DNA of 14,622 nt from Roseicyclus sp965662675. Lineage in GTDB: Bacteria; Pseudomonadota; Alphaproteobacteria; Rhodobacterales; Rhodobacteraceae. Under the pieces are notes generated by a model. That model was not told the origin of the DNA. It ran no database searches and saw only the letters and a list, made by a program, of their open reading frames with translations. The stretch covers positions 1 to 14,622 of the forward strand of contig NZ_CBFIIK010000065.1 in the NCBI RefSeq assembly GCF_965662675.1, given 5' to 3'. Positions 1-6,314 of this stretch are shown one piece after another (positions within the stretch are counted from its first letter, which is position 1; the number at the start of each line of letters is the position of its first letter). Made by a program: the position numbers and the translations under genes.

Positions 1-108
1 CAACTCGCCGATCCCGCAACGCCCCTCGCGCATGGCGGCCAGTGTCTGCGGCACATCTTGGCCAAGCGCGTTGATCGTGCCTTGGCCGGTGATCACGACG
101 CGGCGCAT
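1..108 (-). CDS. beta-ketoacyl-ACP synthase, N-terminal fragment (cut by window edge)
   Basis: Only the first 36 codons are present; the gene continues beyond position 1. The peptide begins MRRVVITGQGTINALGQDVP, the usual N-terminus of FabF/FabB-type condensing enzymes (an R-V-V-I-T-G-x-G strand followed by a G-x-x-x turn). These enzymes join malonyl-ACP to an acyl chain in the cytoplasm. The catalytic Cys-His-His residues lie outside the window, so activity and chain-length class cannot be judged. The ATG at 108-106 lies 6 nt after the stop of the upstream acyl carrier protein gene, so the two are very probably co-translated; no strong ribosome binding site precedes it. Next to an acyl carrier protein and lpxD, a role in making a special acyl chain for lipid A or another envelope lipid is an inference. 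Family call is fairly sure, exact role is not. Confidence 0.8.
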   Translation of the reverse strand, partial: MRRVVITGQGTINALGQDVPQTLAAMREGRCGIGEL

Positions 109-114
109 TGCGTC

Positions 115-384
115 TCAGGCGCCTTTTTGGGCCGCGACCAGCCCCGCGACCGCGGCGATGATGGAATCGACCGAGGAGATGTCGAAATCGCTTTGATCGG
201 GCTCATTGGCGTTGAAGGGGATCTGGATATCGAAAGCCTCTTCGATGGCGAAGATCGACTCGACCAACCCAAGGCTGTCGATGCCCAGATCGGCCAGCGT
301 GGCCGTGGGCGTGATGTCACCGGGCTCCAGCACCGCCTGTTCGGCGATGATCGCGATCACCTTTTCCCTGACACTGTCGGTCAT
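115..384 (-). CDS. acyl carrier protein (possibly AcpXL-like)
   Basis: An 89-residue acidic protein of acyl carrier size. The phosphopantetheine site is the DSL motif in LGIDSLGLVE, about residues 34-43, with Ser37 expected to carry the prosthetic group. It is followed by FAIEEAFDIQIPF, the helix II/III pattern of carrier proteins; the similar FAI-x-x-x-F-x-I-x-IP pattern in rhizobial AcpXL, which carries very-long-chain acyl groups to lipid A, suggests but does not prove that subtype. The start at 384 has a GGAG seven bases upstream. It sits 30 nt after lpxD and 6 nt before a ketosynthase, so carrier, condensing enzyme and lipid A acyltransferase are probably one transcript. This is unlikely to be the housekeeping fatty-acid ACP, which usually lies by fabG and fabF and has a different sequence after DSL. 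Confidence 0.88.
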   Translation of the reverse strand: MTDSVREKVIAIIAEQAVLEPGDITPTATLADLGIDSLGLVESIFAIEEAFDIQIPFNANEPDQSDFDISSVDSIIAAVAGLVAAQKGA

Positions 385-414
385 GGCACCACTCCGTTCT
401 TACACGCGGGTCAA

Positions 415-1512
415 TTACGGCGTCTTGTCGCCCTTGAAAACGGCTTTCTTCATCTCCGCGACCGCTTGGGCCAGCCGCGGCAGGCGGCGGAGGTTCTTGT
501 ACATCGCGACCTGCGTTTCCATCCGCACCGCCGGGTAGCCCAAGAGCGCACGGCCAGACGGGACGGTCGACAAGATGATGGTCGAGGCCCCCGTCACCAC
601 ATCCGATCCGATCTCCAGATTATCGGCCACACCCGTCTGCCCGCCGAGGACAACGCGATCCCCGATCTTGACCGATCCCGCGATCCCCACCTGACCGCAA
701 AGCAGGCAATCGCGCCCAACACGCACATTATGACCGACATGGACCATGTTATCGAGCTTGGTGCCATCGCCGATCACCGTGTCGGCGATGGTGCCCCGGT
801 CGATCGTCGCATTGGCCCCGATCTCGACATCATCACCGATCTGCACCGACCCGAGCGAATGGATGCGCCGCCAGTCTTGTGGGGTGACCGCGCCGTCATC
901 TTGCCCAAGGCTCGCGCGGATCTTTTCGACCTGGCTGGGTGCGGGGGTGACGAAGCTGAAGCCATCGGCACCGATCACGCAATTGGGCTGCAAGATCGCG
1001 CGCGCGCCGATGCGCACACGCGCCCCGATCCGGGCGCCGGAATAGATCAGCGCGTCATCGCCTATCTGCGCGCCCTCTGCGATGGTGACATGGGACACGA
1101 TCCGCGCGCGCGCGCCGATCACGGCGCTTGACCCGATCACGACGAAGGGGCCGATGGCCGCCCCCTCTCCGATCCGGGCACCGGGCGCGATCACTGCACT
1201 GTGATGGATGCCCGGCGCGATCTCCGGGCCTTGGTCCAAGGCTTGCGTCACAACGGCCATCGCCAGCCTTGGGCGCGGTGCCACGATCGCGGCTTCCAGC
1301 CCCAAGGCACGCCAATCCATATCCGCACCGATCAGCGCGGCCCGTGCGCGCCCCTTGGCAAGATCCGCCGCATAGGCGGGCCGCATGGCCATGGCCAGAT
1401 CATTTGGCCCCGCGCAGGCCGGCTCGGCCAAGCCGGTGACGACGATATCGCCCGCGCCGAATGCCTGCGCGCCCAATGCAGCGGCGATTGCCTCGATGCT
1501 GTGCCCTGCCAT
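415..1512 (-). CDS. lpxD: UDP-3-O-acylglucosamine N-acyltransferase
   Basis: Cytoplasmic lipid A enzyme that moves a 3-hydroxyacyl chain from ACP to the 2-amino group of UDP-3-O-acylglucosamine. From the ATG at 1512 the product is 365 residues, normal for LpxD. An N-terminal uridine-binding domain (about 1-98) is followed by left-handed beta-helix hexapeptide repeats (about 99-310) and a C-terminal helix ending KKAVFKGDKTP. Family signatures seen are NCVIGADGFSFV (177-188) and LDNMVHVGHNVRVG, where His261 matches the catalytic His239 of E. coli LpxD. An upstream in-frame extension to 1677 would run into the preceding transpeptidase gene and is rejected; AAGGGA sits just before 1512, while an ATG at 1536 is a weaker alternative. 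It follows the transpeptidase by 41 nt and precedes an acyl carrier protein gene, rather than sitting in the bamA-fabZ-lpxA cluster common in proteobacteria. Confidence 0.94.
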   Translation of the reverse strand: MAGHSIEAIAAALGAQAFGAGDIVVTGLAEPACAGPNDLAMAMRPAYAADLAKGRARAALIGADMDWRALGLEAAIVAPRPRLAMAVVTQALDQGPEIAPGIHHSAVIAPGARIGEGAAIGPFVVIGSSAVIGARARIVSHVTIAEGAQIGDDALIYSGARIGARVRIGARAILQPNCVIGADGFSFVTPAPSQVEKIRASLGQDDGAVTPQDWRRIHSLGSVQIGDDVEIGANATIDRGTIADTVIGDGTKLDNMVHVGHNVRVGRDCLLCGQVGIAGSVKIGDRVVLGGQTGVADNLEIGSDVVTGASTIILSTVPSGRALLGYPAVRMETQVAMYKNLRRLPRLAQAVAEMKKAVFKGDKTP

Positions 1513-1553
1513 CTTTCCCTTGCGCCCCGCGATCATGCTTTGCGGGGCAAGGA

Positions 1554-3152
1554 TTAGCTGGAAGCCTCGGGCATGACCACCCCAAGCGATTGTATCGCGC
1601 GGCTCAGGATCGCGTTGCGTCCATAGATATCGGGCCGGGTCTGCAAATGCCCATCGCTTTCGACCCACGCCGTCCAATAGGTCAGATGAACTGGGATATG
1701 CGTGTCCAGATGCAGATAGGTCTCATTGCCCGATTTGAGGATGCCTTGGAACTGCCCGACGGGATCATCGCTTTGCCGCGACAGAAGGTGATAGGCGAAC
1801 GCATGCGGATCGGCCAAGCGGATACAGCCCGAGGAATAGGCCCGCACGCTGCGGCTCATCAAATGCTGCTCGGGCGTGTCATGCAGATAGATGGCATGAC
1901 GATTGGGGAACATGAACTTGACGGTTCCCAGCGCATTGTTCGGCCCCGGCGGCTGTCGCAGGTCGAAAGGAAAACTCGACACCGAGAAGCGGCTCATATC
2001 GATGCCCGAGCGGTCGATCACGCGGCCATTGCTCATCAGCTGCATATAGGTGCTGCGCCCGGCCAGAATGCCCGGAATATAGCTGCGCTGCGCGATCGAG
2101 CGCGGCACATACCAGCTGGGGTTGATGACCATATGCTCCATCTCGTCCGAGAACTCGGGCGTCTGGCGGTCACGCGCGCCGATCACCGAGCGGGTGATGA
2201 AGCTGACCTCGCCATTGTCGATCACGCGGGTATGAAAGTCGGTCAGATTTACGAAGATCAACCGATCATGGACCTGCCCGTCATTCAGCCAGCGATGCCG
2301 CTCCATCGCCAGCACCACCTCGTTCCAATGATCCTCGATCGAGGCATTGACGGCGGCGATGGTATCGGCCCCGGCCACGCCATCGGCCTCGAGCCCGTTG
2401 TTGATCTGAAAGGCGATGACCGCCGCTTGCAGCCTTGCGTCATATTCGGCTGTGGCCGCGCGCGCCAAATAACCCATGCGGATCAACCGGTCGCGCAGTT
2501 GCACCACCGCCGCGCCGCTATCGCCGGGCCGCAGGCTGTTGGCCTGCACACGCGCGCCGTAACCACCCGCGCGCGCCATGTTCTCAAGCGTCATCTTCAT
2601 ATGCATCAGGCGGTTGTAGCCGGGGCTTTGCGGCGGCAGCGACGCCATGAAACGATGCGGCTCGGCCGCGAGGAACGCCGTCATCAGCGCATAAGGGTCG
2701 CGATGCGGCTGATCTTGAAAGATATCGGGAATGAGGCGCGAGGGATCGAGAAATCCGCCGTGCACATCGCGCGCATAGCGCAAGAACAGACGACTGGCCG
2801 TGACATCGGCCTGGCCGCGCATCCAAGGGTTGCTCGCTGCGGCAAAGGCCGCGCGTAGACCGGCGATATCGTAGCGCGCAGCAGGCAACCCGTGATACGG
2901 GGCCTTTTCCAGCGCGCGTACAAGTGCGGTACGCCGCGCCTCATCATCAGGCCCGGTCCAAACAGGCGCGAAATCACGATCCCGGTAAAAGGCGACCAGC
3001 GCTTCGTCATCGGCGGCGGCTTCGGCGATCGATTGCCGTTCAGCGGAAAAGGCCTGCGCATCGGCTGCAAGCGGCAAGGTCACGGCGAAACCGCCAAGGA
3101 AGATGGCAAATATCGCTGATGTCAGGGACATCTTGGCAAGGCGAAAGGGCAT
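1554..3152 (-). CDS. YcbB-type L,D-transpeptidase (murein 3-3 cross-linking)
   Basis: Periplasmic enzyme forming mDAP-mDAP (3-3) cross-links in peptidoglycan. From the ATG at 3152 it has 532 residues. It has an N-terminal hydrophobic segment (about 8-33) ending near ADAQA, a likely signal peptide or anchor; a YcbB-family helical region; a peptidoglycan-binding repeat (about 208-268, beginning LRPGDSGAAVVQLRDRL); and a YkuD catalytic domain (about 295-470). The catalytic motif HDTP (His424) with SSGCIRL (Cys443) is intact. A longer frame from a TTG at 3233 would translate the promoter and inverted-repeat region and lacks a ribosome site; GGAAGG lies 11 nt before the chosen ATG, and an internal ATG seven codons on is possible. 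Domain order and length match E. coli YcbB/LdtD. It heads a likely operon with lpxD. Confidence 0.93.
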   Translation of the reverse strand: MPFRLAKMSLTSAIFAIFLGGFAVTLPLAADAQAFSAERQSIAEAAADDEALVAFYRDRDFAPVWTGPDDEARRTALVRALEKAPYHGLPAARYDIAGLRAAFAAASNPWMRGQADVTASRLFLRYARDVHGGFLDPSRLIPDIFQDQPHRDPYALMTAFLAAEPHRFMASLPPQSPGYNRLMHMKMTLENMARAGGYGARVQANSLRPGDSGAAVVQLRDRLIRMGYLARAATAEYDARLQAAVIAFQINNGLEADGVAGADTIAAVNASIEDHWNEVVLAMERHRWLNDGQVHDRLIFVNLTDFHTRVIDNGEVSFITRSVIGARDRQTPEFSDEMEHMVINPSWYVPRSIAQRSYIPGILAGRSTYMQLMSNGRVIDRSGIDMSRFSVSSFPFDLRQPPGPNNALGTVKFMFPNRHAIYLHDTPEQHLMSRSVRAYSSGCIRLADPHAFAYHLLSRQSDDPVGQFQGILKSGNETYLHLDTHIPVHLTYWTAWVESDGHLQTRPDIYGRNAILSRAIQSLGVVMPEASS

Positions 3153-3185
3153 TACAACGTCATCCTTCCAGAACCGAAAACGCAA

Positions 3186-3233
3186 CGTCGACAATACACC
3201 AAAAAATTGTCGACGCTGTTCATAGTTTGACAA
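3186..3233 (-). promoter_or_regulatory. candidate promoter with overlapping perfect inverted repeat, upstream of the L,D-transpeptidase
   Basis: On the minus strand TTGTCA (3233-3228) and GACAAT (3211-3206) are spaced 16 bp, five and four matches to sigma-70 boxes. The -10-like box falls in one arm of a perfect inverted repeat: CGTCGACAAT at 3186-3195 and its complement ATTGTCGACG at 3206-3215, separated by a 10-bp AT-rich spacer. Arm centres are 20 bp apart, two helical turns, the geometry of a dimeric regulator operator. The repeat is 34 bp upstream of the start codon, so it could alternatively act as a 5' UTR hairpin. The repeat is directly visible; its function is inferred. Confidence 0.45.
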
Positions 3234-3545
3234 GGCATTGGCCCCAGCATCCAGAGCATGTCACCGCTTTCTTTTTCCCTGTTGCGTCAACGCCGCAGCG
3301 CCACCGCCCCGCGATGGGGTGAGAGAACGCGCATCACCCCGCGACCGCGCGCTGGACCGGGGCGTGAAGTGGCGGAAAATCGCCGAAATCCGAAAAAACG
3401 ACGGAATAATGAACACAGACTCTTTTCCAAATCAGCAGGGTATGTCATTTATTTCTCTGCGCCTGTGGGGGGAATGCAAAAAGACGACCTCGGAAAAGGG
3501 GTCGCTGTGGGACAAGGGCGAATACGACATGGGGCACTCTGACCA
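3234..3545. other. intergenic spacer between divergent murein genes
   Basis: About 310 bp between the transpeptidase promoter and the plus-strand endopeptidase gene. Frames here give arginine/proline-rich or unrecognisable peptides with no ribosome site, so I call no gene. It holds a 7-bp hairpin (GGGGTGA at 3316-3322, TCACCCC at 3334-3340, 11-nt loop) with no T-tract. The promoter of the plus-strand gene should lie here but no convincing -35/-10 pair stands out. Confidence 0.4.
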
Positions 3546-4106
3546 ATGATTGAAGCAAAGGTCACGCGTCGCGCGCTCCTGCGTGCTTTTGCGGCTACGG
3601 CTGTTACGGCGGCCCCTGTCATGGCGAATGCGACTGGATTTCTGCGCGGTGCCGGCGATATCCGCCGCCTGCGCATGTACAATGGCCGCGCCGGTGAAAG
3701 CCTCGACATGATCTATTGGATCGACGGGGAATACATCCAACCCGCGCTGGATGAGGTCAATCATTTCATGCGCGATTGGCGGAATGGGCGTGTGCATCAG
3801 ATCGATAAGCGCACCGTCGATATCATGACCGCGTCGCATAACCTCCTCGATACGGCCGAGCCTTTTACACTGCTCTCGGGTTTTCGGAGCGCTGAGACCA
3901 ACGCAATGCTGCGCCGTCAATCCTCGGGCGTTGCGCGCAACTCGCTGCACATGCGTGGCGAAGCGGCCGATCTGCGCCTCTCCTCGCGCAGCGTGACACA
4001 GATCTTCAACGCTGCGCGCGCTTGTAACGCGGGCGGCGTGGGTCGCTATTCGCGCTCGAACTTCGTGCATATGGATTGCGGCGATGTCCGCAGCTGGGGT
4101 GCATGA
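3546..4106 (+). CDS. DUF882/YcbK-type murein endopeptidase (peptidase M15-like), exported
   Basis: 186 residues. The N-terminus has a twin-arginine stretch (TRRALLRAF, residues 7-15) and an alanine-rich hydrophobic core ending near PVMANA, so export, probably by Tat, is expected. The rest is a DUF882 domain: a GFRS turn (112-115), SLHMRGEAADLRL with zinc-ligand candidates His135 and Asp142, and the C-terminal FVHMDCG with His175. These match the zinc sites of M15/YcbK metallopeptidases; E. coli YcbK (MepK) cleaves 3-3 murein cross-links. It is divergent from a YcbB-type transpeptidase, echoing the adjacency of ycbB and ycbK in E. coli, so one enzyme makes and the other probably cuts the same bonds. 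The ribosome site is weak (GGGG about 11 nt before ATG). The gene ends 30 nt before a strong terminator. Confidence 0.88.
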   Translation: MIEAKVTRRALLRAFAATAVTAAPVMANATGFLRGAGDIRRLRMYNGRAGESLDMIYWIDGEYIQPALDEVNHFMRDWRNGRVHQIDKRTVDIMTASHNLLDTAEPFTLLSGFRSAETNAMLRRQSSGVARNSLHMRGEAADLRLSSRSVTQIFNAARACNAGGVGRYSRSNFVHMDCGDVRSWGA

Positions 4107-4136
4107 GCGCCAATCCCGCTCGATAGACCGCCTTGC

Positions 4137-4165
4137 ACGCCCCGCCCCCAAAGCGGGGCGTTTTT
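4137..4165 (+). terminator. Rho-independent terminator
   Basis: ACGCCCCGC (4137-4145) pairs perfectly with GCGGGGCGT (4153-4161) across a 7-nt loop, and the right arm runs into TTTTTA. It lies 30 nt after the DUF882 endopeptidase stop and insulates it from msrB. Confidence 0.9.
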
Positions 4166-4238
4166 ACGTCGCCGTGATTGGACAGCGCATCGTCCGCACC
4201 CCATATAGCGATGGGCAAGCCAAGGACAGGGATACCGC

Positions 4239-4688
4239 ATGACCCGCTACACCAAGAATCCCGACATCATCGCCGCGTTGAGTGCCGAGCAATTCCATGT
4301 GACCCAACGCTCCGGCACCGAGCGGCCGGGAACCGGCGCATATCTCTACAACAAGGAACCGGGCATCTATGTCGATATCGTCTCGGGCGAGCCACTGTTC
4401 GCTTCGGGCGACAAATTCGAGTCCGGCTGCGGCTGGCCCAGCTTCGTCAAACCGATCGTACCGGCCCATGTCGTCGAGCTGCGCGATCTGAGTCATGGCA
4501 TGATCCGCACCGAGGTGCGCTCCAAGCATGGCGACAGCCATCTGGGCCATGTCTTTCCCGACGGGCCAAGGGACCGGGGGGGCTTGCGCTATTGCATCAA
4601 CTCGGCCTCGCTGCGCTTCGTGCATCGTGACGACATGGAGGCCGAAGGCTACGGGGATTATCTCGATCAAGTGGAGGATATCGCATGA
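4239..4688 (+). CDS. msrB: peptide-methionine (R)-S-oxide reductase
   Basis: Reduces the R form of methionine sulfoxide in proteins, using thioredoxin. 149 residues, a full-length single MsrB domain. The catalytic motif is RYCINSASLRF with Cys119; Cys64 in SGCGWPSF is placed like the recycling cysteine 54-55 residues upstream in characterised MsrBs. HxGHVF (101-106) is also present. The two CxxC zinc motifs of many MsrBs are absent: the region before PLF has no cysteine, so this is the zinc-less form often found fused to or beside MsrA. AGGGA lies about 8 nt before the ATG. Its stop overlaps the msrA start in ATGA, so the two enzymes are translationally coupled and together repair both sulfoxide stereoisomers. 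No signal peptide is visible, so it should be cytoplasmic. Confidence 0.96.
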   Translation: MTRYTKNPDIIAALSAEQFHVTQRSGTERPGTGAYLYNKEPGIYVDIVSGEPLFASGDKFESGCGWPSFVKPIVPAHVVELRDLSHGMIRTEVRSKHGDSHLGHVFPDGPRDRGGLRYCINSASLRFVHRDDMEAEGYGDYLDQVEDIA

Positions 4689-5200
4689 GCGATCAACGCG
4701 AACGAGCGGTTCTGGCGGGTGGGTGTTTTTGGGGCATGCAGGAATTGATCCGGCACAAACCCGGCGTGATCGGCACCCGCGTTGGCTACACGGGCGGCGA
4801 TGTGGCCAACGCGACCTACCGCAATCACGGCACCCATGCCGAGGGGATCGAGATTATCTTCGACCCAAGCATCATCAGCTACCGTGAGATCCTCGAGTTC
4901 TTCTTCCAAATCCATGACCCGACCACCCCGAACCGGCAGGGCAACGACCGCGGCATGTCCTACCGTTCAGCGATATACTACGTCGATGAGGCGCAGAAGG
5001 CCTGCGCGCTGGACACGATCGCCGATGTGGAAGCCTCGCGCCTCTGGCCGGGCCGCGTGGTAACGGAGCTGGACCCCGTCGGCCCCTTTTGGGAGGCCGA
5101 GCCCGAGCATCAAGATTACCTGCAGCGCATCCCGCATGGCTACACCTGCCATTTCGTGCGGCCGAACTGGGTTCTGCCCAAACGCGCCGCAGCGGAATAG
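4685..5200 (+). CDS. msrA: peptide-methionine (S)-S-oxide reductase
   Basis: Reduces the S form of methionine sulfoxide. 171 residues with the GCFWG active site (Cys14 catalytic) near the N-terminus, then the conserved GYTGG turn, HAEGIEI and the HDPTTPNRQGNDRGMSYRS region. Cys155 in GYTCHF is the likely resolving cysteine. There is no leader peptide, so it is cytoplasmic. The start overlaps the msrB stop by 4 nt. A hairpin terminator begins 13 nt after the stop, so the transcript is just msrB-msrA; the next genes are convergent. Short length and a single visible distal cysteine fit the compact alphaproteobacterial MsrA type. Confidence 0.96.
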   Translation: MSDQRERAVLAGGCFWGMQELIRHKPGVIGTRVGYTGGDVANATYRNHGTHAEGIEIIFDPSIISYREILEFFFQIHDPTTPNRQGNDRGMSYRSAIYYVDEAQKACALDTIADVEASRLWPGRVVTELDPVGPFWEAEPEHQDYLQRIPHGYTCHFVRPNWVLPKRAAAE

Positions 5201-5212
5201 GCCGTCAAAACA

Positions 5213-5239
5213 AAAGGCCGGGCGCGATGCCCGGCCTTT
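5213..5239. terminator. bidirectional Rho-independent terminator between msrA and the puc operon
   Basis: A perfect 11-bp stem, AAAGGCCGGGC (5213-5223) and GCCCGGCCTTT (5229-5239), with a 5-nt loop. Plus-strand transcripts end in CCTTTAT; minus-strand transcripts from the puc operon end in CCTTTTGTTTTG, the better T-tract. It lies between convergent genes (msrA stop 5200, repeat-protein stop 5265). Confidence 0.88.
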
Positions 5240-5264
5240 ATACATTCGCCCGACCGCTCGTGCG

Positions 5265-6314
5265 TCAGCGTTCCTTGAGCGTCGGCAGCCCGAGCATCCG
5301 CGAAAAAGAGAACGATTTGTCGGAATCGGGCTGGCGCACGCTCGACCTGGTCACCAGCGGCAAGATGAAATCGGCCATCCGCGCGTGACGCGGAAAGATC
5401 GATCCGGTGAACGGCTCACGGCGGCTGAGCAGGGGCAACAAGAAGTTGGCCATCCGGCTATGGCGCGGAAAGGCGAACTTGTCGGCAGGCTTGCGCGCGC
5501 TGAGAAGCGGAATGGGGAAATTCGCCATCCGCGGCCCCTTGGGAATGATCGCATTTGTTCCGGGTTTGCCGTTGATGAGCAACGGGAACGGCCAGTTCGC
5601 CATCCGCATGCCGCGTGGCACCAGATGCCCGAACGGGAATTTCGCTTGGAACTTGTGGCCCGGAATGATGTGACCGAAAGGGAAATTCGCCATGTACTTG
5701 TTGCCCGGGACCAGCAGGCCAAAGGGAAAGCGGCCATAGCGGACGTTATGCGGGGCCAGCAGGCCAAAGGGGAAGCGGCCATAGCGAACCTTGTGCGGGA
5801 CAAGGTGATCGATCGGCCAATTCGCCATGTAGCCATGTGGCTCGATGACTGACTCCGTCATGGGCTTGCGCCGGCTTATCAGCGGAATCGGCCAGTTCGC
5901 CATGTGATAGGTCGTGCTGCCCGGCACCCTTTCGCGCGTGAGCAGATGCGGATGATCCAGCAGCAGGCTGTTGGCATAAGGTTCTGGCCGATCCGGAATA
6001 AGAATTTCCTCGACCAACCCGCCCATGTCGGCGGCGCCCATCTCGGCGGTCACCTCACGGGTAATCTTTGCCACGCCAAGTGGCCTGTAGCCTGCACGGA
6101 CCAGCAACACGGCTCCGCCCTTGGACATGCGATCTTGATAGGCACGTGCGGTAGCGGCCTCGACATGCGCGCCCGTCAGTGTTGCGGCAAGGCCATCGGC
6201 ATTCTCATACAAATCCATAATGCGCGGCGAAAAACGCTGCATCTGGACCAGTTCGCTCCGGACCCGCCGGGCTTTCTCGACGTTGTCGAAATACCGCGTG
6301 ATAATCTTGGTCAT
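5265..6314 (-). CDS. unrecognised repeat protein coupled to pucC: stress-protein-like N-domain plus tandem MANF/WP repeats
   Basis: 349 residues. Residues 1-107 (MTKIITRYFDNVEKARRV onward, with GGAVLLVRAG at 66-75) look like the small alpha/beta domain of YflT/general-stress-17M-type proteins; this is by pattern only. Residues 137-328 are tandem units opening with a basic or aromatic residue then MAN(F/W)P(F/I): one 25-residue unit (137-161), five 15-residue units (162-236), three 25-residue units (237-311) and a partial one (312 on). The extra 10 residues in the long units carry a K/R-x-P...(I/F)P segment. Repeats are rich in Pro, Phe/Trp and Arg/Lys/His and nearly free of acids, so strongly cationic. 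No signal peptide or clear membrane helix. The start overlaps the pucC stop in ATGA behind GAGGGGA, so it is co-translated with pucC; a role in LH2 assembly, stability or membrane packing is inferred. It does not resemble R. capsulatus PucD or PucE as I know them. Confidence 0.75.
   Translation of the reverse strand: MTKIITRYFDNVEKARRVRSELVQMQRFSPRIMDLYENADGLAATLTGAHVEAATARAYQDRMSKGGAVLLVRAGYRPLGVAKITREVTAEMGAADMGGLVEEILIPDRPEPYANSLLLDHPHLLTRERVPGSTTYHMANWPIPLISRRKPMTESVIEPHGYMANWPIDHLVPHKVRYGRFPFGLLAPHNVRYGRFPFGLLVPGNKYMANFPFGHIIPGHKFQAKFPFGHLVPRGMRMANWPFPLLINGKPGTNAIIPKGPRMANFPIPLLSARKPADKFAFPRHSRMANFLLPLLSRREPFTGSIFPRHARMADFILPLVTRSSVRQPDSDKSFSFSRMLGLPTLKER
5331..5906 (-). repeat. tandem coding repeats of 45 and 75 bp
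   Basis: Units on the minus strand: 5906-5832 (75 bp), then 5831-5787, 5786-5742, 5741-5697, 5696-5652 and 5651-5607 (45 bp each), then 5606-5532, 5531-5457 and 5456-5382 (75 bp each), then a partial unit 5381-5331. The two units at 5786-5742 and 5741-5697 share a 31-nt stretch with one mismatch, the mark of recent duplication, while the others match mainly at protein level. Confidence 0.9.

Noticed and set aside
58..1131. Long open frame on the plus strand opposite lpxD
   Set aside because: It is antisense to the clear lpxD, acyl carrier and ketosynthase genes, and its Asp/Arg/His-rich peptide is a GC-bias shadow with no family pattern.
1461..2858. 465-codon plus-strand frame opposite the L,D-transpeptidase
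   Set aside because: The minus-strand frame has an intact HDTP/SSGCIRL catalytic domain; the plus-strand peptide is unstructured and has no ribosome site.
3432..4151. 239-codon minus-strand frame opposite the DUF882 endopeptidase
   Set aside because: It runs through the terminator hairpin and shows no domain; the plus strand has signal peptide and zinc motifs.
5331..5906. Tandem repeats as a CRISPR-like or non-coding satellite array
   Set aside because: Units keep one reading frame, differ mostly at third positions or conservatively, and have no unique spacers; they are coding repeats.
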